Below, piece by piece: positions 5,480 to 6,751 of a stretch of DNA of 6,751 nt (within the stretch, counting starts at the first letter, position 1; every line of letters starts with the position of its first letter). The notes beneath the pieces are model-generated. The model worked only from the letters and a program-made list of their open reading frames with translations, had not been told where the DNA came from and did not search any database. The position numbers and the translations under genes were made by a program. Source of the DNA: Chloroflexota bacterium (GTDB taxonomy: Bacteria; Chloroflexota; Limnocylindria; Limnocylindrales; CSP1-4); contig JACCVB010000022.1 of the NCBI GenBank assembly GCA_013698385.1, positions 1 to 6,751 on the forward strand, read 5' to 3'.

Positions 5480-6274
5480 TCAGGGGAGGTCCAAGACCTG
5501 GCCGACCCGCAATCGTGCCGGATCCTTGATCCTGTTCAATTCGCTGAGGACAGCGATGGTCGTGCCGAACCGGTTGGCGATCCGGGACAGGGTGTCGCCG
5601 CGCTTGACCTTGTAACTCGTCGGCGCGGCTGCCGAAGTCTTCGTCGGGCCCGGAGCGACCGCGGGGCTGCCAGCCGCTACGACGCTCGGCTCCGCTCCGG
5701 TCGGCACGAGCGTGCGGACGGGTGCCTGACTGGCGCCGGCTGCGGCCCTGATCGGCGTAGCCTGGGCGGTAGGCGTGGCTCGGGTCGTGCGATCCGCCGC
5801 CGCGAGCGATCGGTCGGCCGGAGGCCCTCCACCGGGCAGCCGGGCGAAGACGATGGCCGCGACCGCGACCGTCATGAGGCTCACCAGGAGCGCCTGACCC
5901 GCGCCGCGCCGGACGTCCAGGGACATGATCGGGCGGGCCAGGCCATCGTCGAGGACCAGCGGAGTTGTACGAACGGTGGCCCGGAAGGCGCCGGCCGCGC
6001 GATCGTCGCTTCCGACTGAACGCCTGGAGCTCGCAGGCACCGGCTCCGTCGCGGCTCGGAAGGTGGCACAGGCGCCGTGCTCGGAGCCGAGGCACAACCG
6101 GCGCTGCTTCTCCAGCGCAAGGATCGCAGATGGCTCCACGGCGGTGCAGCGGTGCTCCCGCGCCGGCGTCGAGGCCTTCCAGCGGCCGTCGTCCGCGAGG
6201 AGATACGGGCAGATGCGAGCGATCGGCGGGGTGGTGTCGGACGGGATGGGGCGCAAGGAAGTCGAGGCGACCAT
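5480..6274 (-). CDS. Single-pass membrane protein with N-terminal four-cysteine module and C-terminal LysM domain
   Basis: A 264-residue protein. The C-terminus (221-264, YKVKRGDTLSRIANRFG and onward to the last residue) is a complete LysM domain, which binds peptidoglycan. A hydrophobic segment at about 128-144 (ALLVSLMTVAVAAIVFA) is preceded by Arg122 and Arg123, so the N-terminus is predicted cytoplasmic and the LysM outside. A Pro/Ala/Thr-rich linker (147-219) joins them. Before the membrane segment is a compact cysteine module (22-72) with CPYL (Cys22), HRC (Cys43), QRRLCL (Cys61) and ACATF (Cys69), resembling a module I associate with LysM proteins of Chloroflexota. Its function is unknown to me; metal binding is a guess. 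ATG at 6274 keeps the whole module; ATG at codon 117 would leave only the membrane and LysM parts. The gene lies 91 nt after the 5S rRNA on the same strand and has no Shine-Dalgarno sequence. Confidence 0.85.
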   Translation of the reverse strand: MVASTSLRPIPSDTTPPIARICPYLLADDGRWKASTPAREHRCTAVEPSAILALEKQRRLCLGSEHGACATFRAATEPVPASSRRSVGSDDRAAGAFRATVRTTPLVLDDGLARPIMSLDVRRGAGQALLVSLMTVAVAAIVFARLPGGGPPADRSLAAADRTTRATPTAQATPIRAAAGASQAPVRTLVPTGAEPSVVAAGSPAVAPGPTKTSAAAPTSYKVKRGDTLSRIANRFGTTIAVLSELNRIKDPARLRVGQVLDLP

Positions 6275-6282
6275 GTGCTACC

Positions 6283-6288
6283 AGCATA
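6283..6288 (-). promoter_or_regulatory. Possible -10 element TATGCT before the LysM gene
   Basis: On the minus strand TATGCT (4 of 6 matches to TATAAT) ends 8 bp before the ATG at 6274, repeating the leaderless layout of the glycosylase gene. No Shine-Dalgarno sequence and no convincing -35 accompany it. Alternatively the gene is read through from the rRNA operon. Confidence 0.25.
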
Positions 6289-6365
6289 GCGAGCCGTGGG
6301 GGACCATGGGCTCGCTCCGGCCAGGACACGACTTCGGCCCGGAAGGACCTCCGGACACGCAAAAA

Positions 6366-6483
6366 TCCCGGCGACGACCTATTTTCCCGAAAGGCTGCCC
6401 TCTCAGTATCTTCGGCGCTGGAGAGCTTGACTTCCGTGTTCGGGATGGGAACGGGTATGGCCTCTCCGCTAGAGTCACCGGGA
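6366..6483 (-). rRNA. rrf: 5S ribosomal RNA (complete)
   Basis: Read on the minus strand, the 118-nt segment starts TCCCGGTGAC and ends GTCGCCGGGA, which pair as helix I. It contains the diagnostic core CCCATCCCGAACACGGAAGT and the loop E/helix V region with GGGCAGCCTTTCGGGA. The ends were set from helix I pairing; pairing can extend two bases outward on each side, so mature ends may differ by one or two bases. A run of five T follows directly, which could let helix I act as part of a terminator. Confidence 0.96.
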
Positions 6484-6632
6484 TTCGTTGCGTCTGGACG
6501 TGTCGGCAGCGGCACAGCTCGGGTCACTTGGACCCTTGAGCGGGCGCCGGAAGAGATCTTCGATCTCAGATGAGTCTTCAAGGTGGTCTGATCCACGATC
6601 CCAGCCACTGACCCCTGGTCAGTAGCTGAAGA
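6484..6632 (-). other. 23S-5S internal transcribed spacer
   Basis: A spacer of about 149 nt with no tRNA and no open frame of note. It holds three short hairpins: a strong one next to the 23S end (6602-6628), GAGATC-TTC-GATCTC (6553-6567), and GGGTC-ACTTG-GACCC (6521-6535). Spacer stems of this kind commonly take part in pre-rRNA processing. Confidence 0.8.
6602..6628 (-). other. 12-bp spacer hairpin just downstream of 23S rRNA
   Basis: Outer arms CAGC/GCTG and inner arms ACTGACC/GGTCAGT close on a 3-nt loop. The pair between them is a C-A mismatch if read on the plus strand but a U-G wobble on the minus strand, so a continuous 12-bp helix forms only in the rRNA-sense transcript. The stem begins 4 nt after the 23S 3' end. 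Confidence 0.75.
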
Positions 6633-6751
6633 GGTCAAGCCCTCGACCGTTAGTACCGCTCAGCTTCATCCGTCACCGGACTTCCACATGCGGCCTATCA
6701 AACAGGTGGTCTCCCTGCGGTCTTACCCGGTTGACCCGGTGGGGAACCTCA
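6633..6751 (-). rRNA. rrl: 23S ribosomal RNA, 3' end (partial)
   Basis: Read on the minus strand, the last 119 nt contain the conserved 3'-terminal stretches GTTTGATAGGCCGCATGTGGAA, here split around 6681-6702, then GCTGAGCGGTACTAACGGTC and GAGGGCTTGACC. The 3' end was placed after GCTTGACC (6633), by analogy with other bacterial 23S genes. The 5' part lies beyond the right edge, so the operon runs leftward as 23S-5S. Confidence 0.96.

Noticed and set aside
6484..6632. tRNA gene in the rRNA spacer
   Set aside because: No acceptor/T-loop pattern such as GTTCGANNC or CCA end; the visible stems are simple short hairpins.
5469..6638. A 389-codon minus-strand open frame across the 5S rRNA and the LysM gene
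   Set aside because: It reads through the 5S rRNA and lies in a different frame from the LysM domain; composition is Arg/Gly/Pro-rich, as expected for an out-of-frame shadow.
1..6751. A new multi-gene defence, mobile or biosynthetic system
   Set aside because: All genes are housekeeping types with normal composition for the window; no transposase, integrase, nuclease/toxin pairing, terminal repeats or composition shift is seen.

Overview
This is a high-GC (roughly two thirds G+C) bacterial chromosome segment that carries only housekeeping genes. The 23S/5S rRNA ends, a ClpC-type ATPase, an S1 protein with four S1 domains, a 'PELPDL'-type Fpg/Nei glycosylase, and a LysM membrane protein with an N-terminal four-cysteine module together suggest a high-GC Chloroflexota lineage. 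That assignment rests on recognising family styles, not on a search; Actinomycetota is the main alternative. No mobile element, CRISPR array, tRNA, phage gene or defence gene is visible.

Layout from left to right. Positions 1-1918 (minus) hold the first 639 codons of clpC, an AAA+ unfoldase that runs off the left edge. After a 186-bp gap, 2105-4351 (minus) encodes an S1-family protein (rpsA-like). Its four central S1 domains lie between a long acidic N-terminal arm and a long Ala/Glu-rich C-terminal arm, and the C-terminal arm contains a perfect 42-bp tandem triplication. A 206-bp divergent control region (4352-4557) separates it from an Fpg/Nei-family DNA glycosylase at 4558-5439 (plus). A convergent gap of 40 bp follows, then a single-pass LysM protein at 5480-6274 (minus). 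The right end is the tail of an rRNA operon read leftward: 23S 3' end (6633-6751), a 149-nt spacer with a strong hairpin, and a complete 5S rRNA (6366-6483). The 5S gene is followed at once by the LysM gene on the same strand.

The genes cover separate core functions: protein quality control (ClpC), translation initiation or mRNA binding (S1), base-excision repair (Fpg/Nei), cell-envelope attachment (LysM) and rRNA. They do not form an evident pathway. The points most worth a second look are: the rpsA-mutM divergent region, which has overlapping promoters, a probably leaderless glycosylase mRNA, and a perfect 10-bp hairpin in a long rpsA leader; the glycosylase's replaced zinc-finger arginine and void-filling residues; the 42-bp repeat; the cysteine module of the LysM protein; and a GAAC-N4-GTTC dyad just upstream of clpC. 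I did not find a convincing new multi-gene system here.
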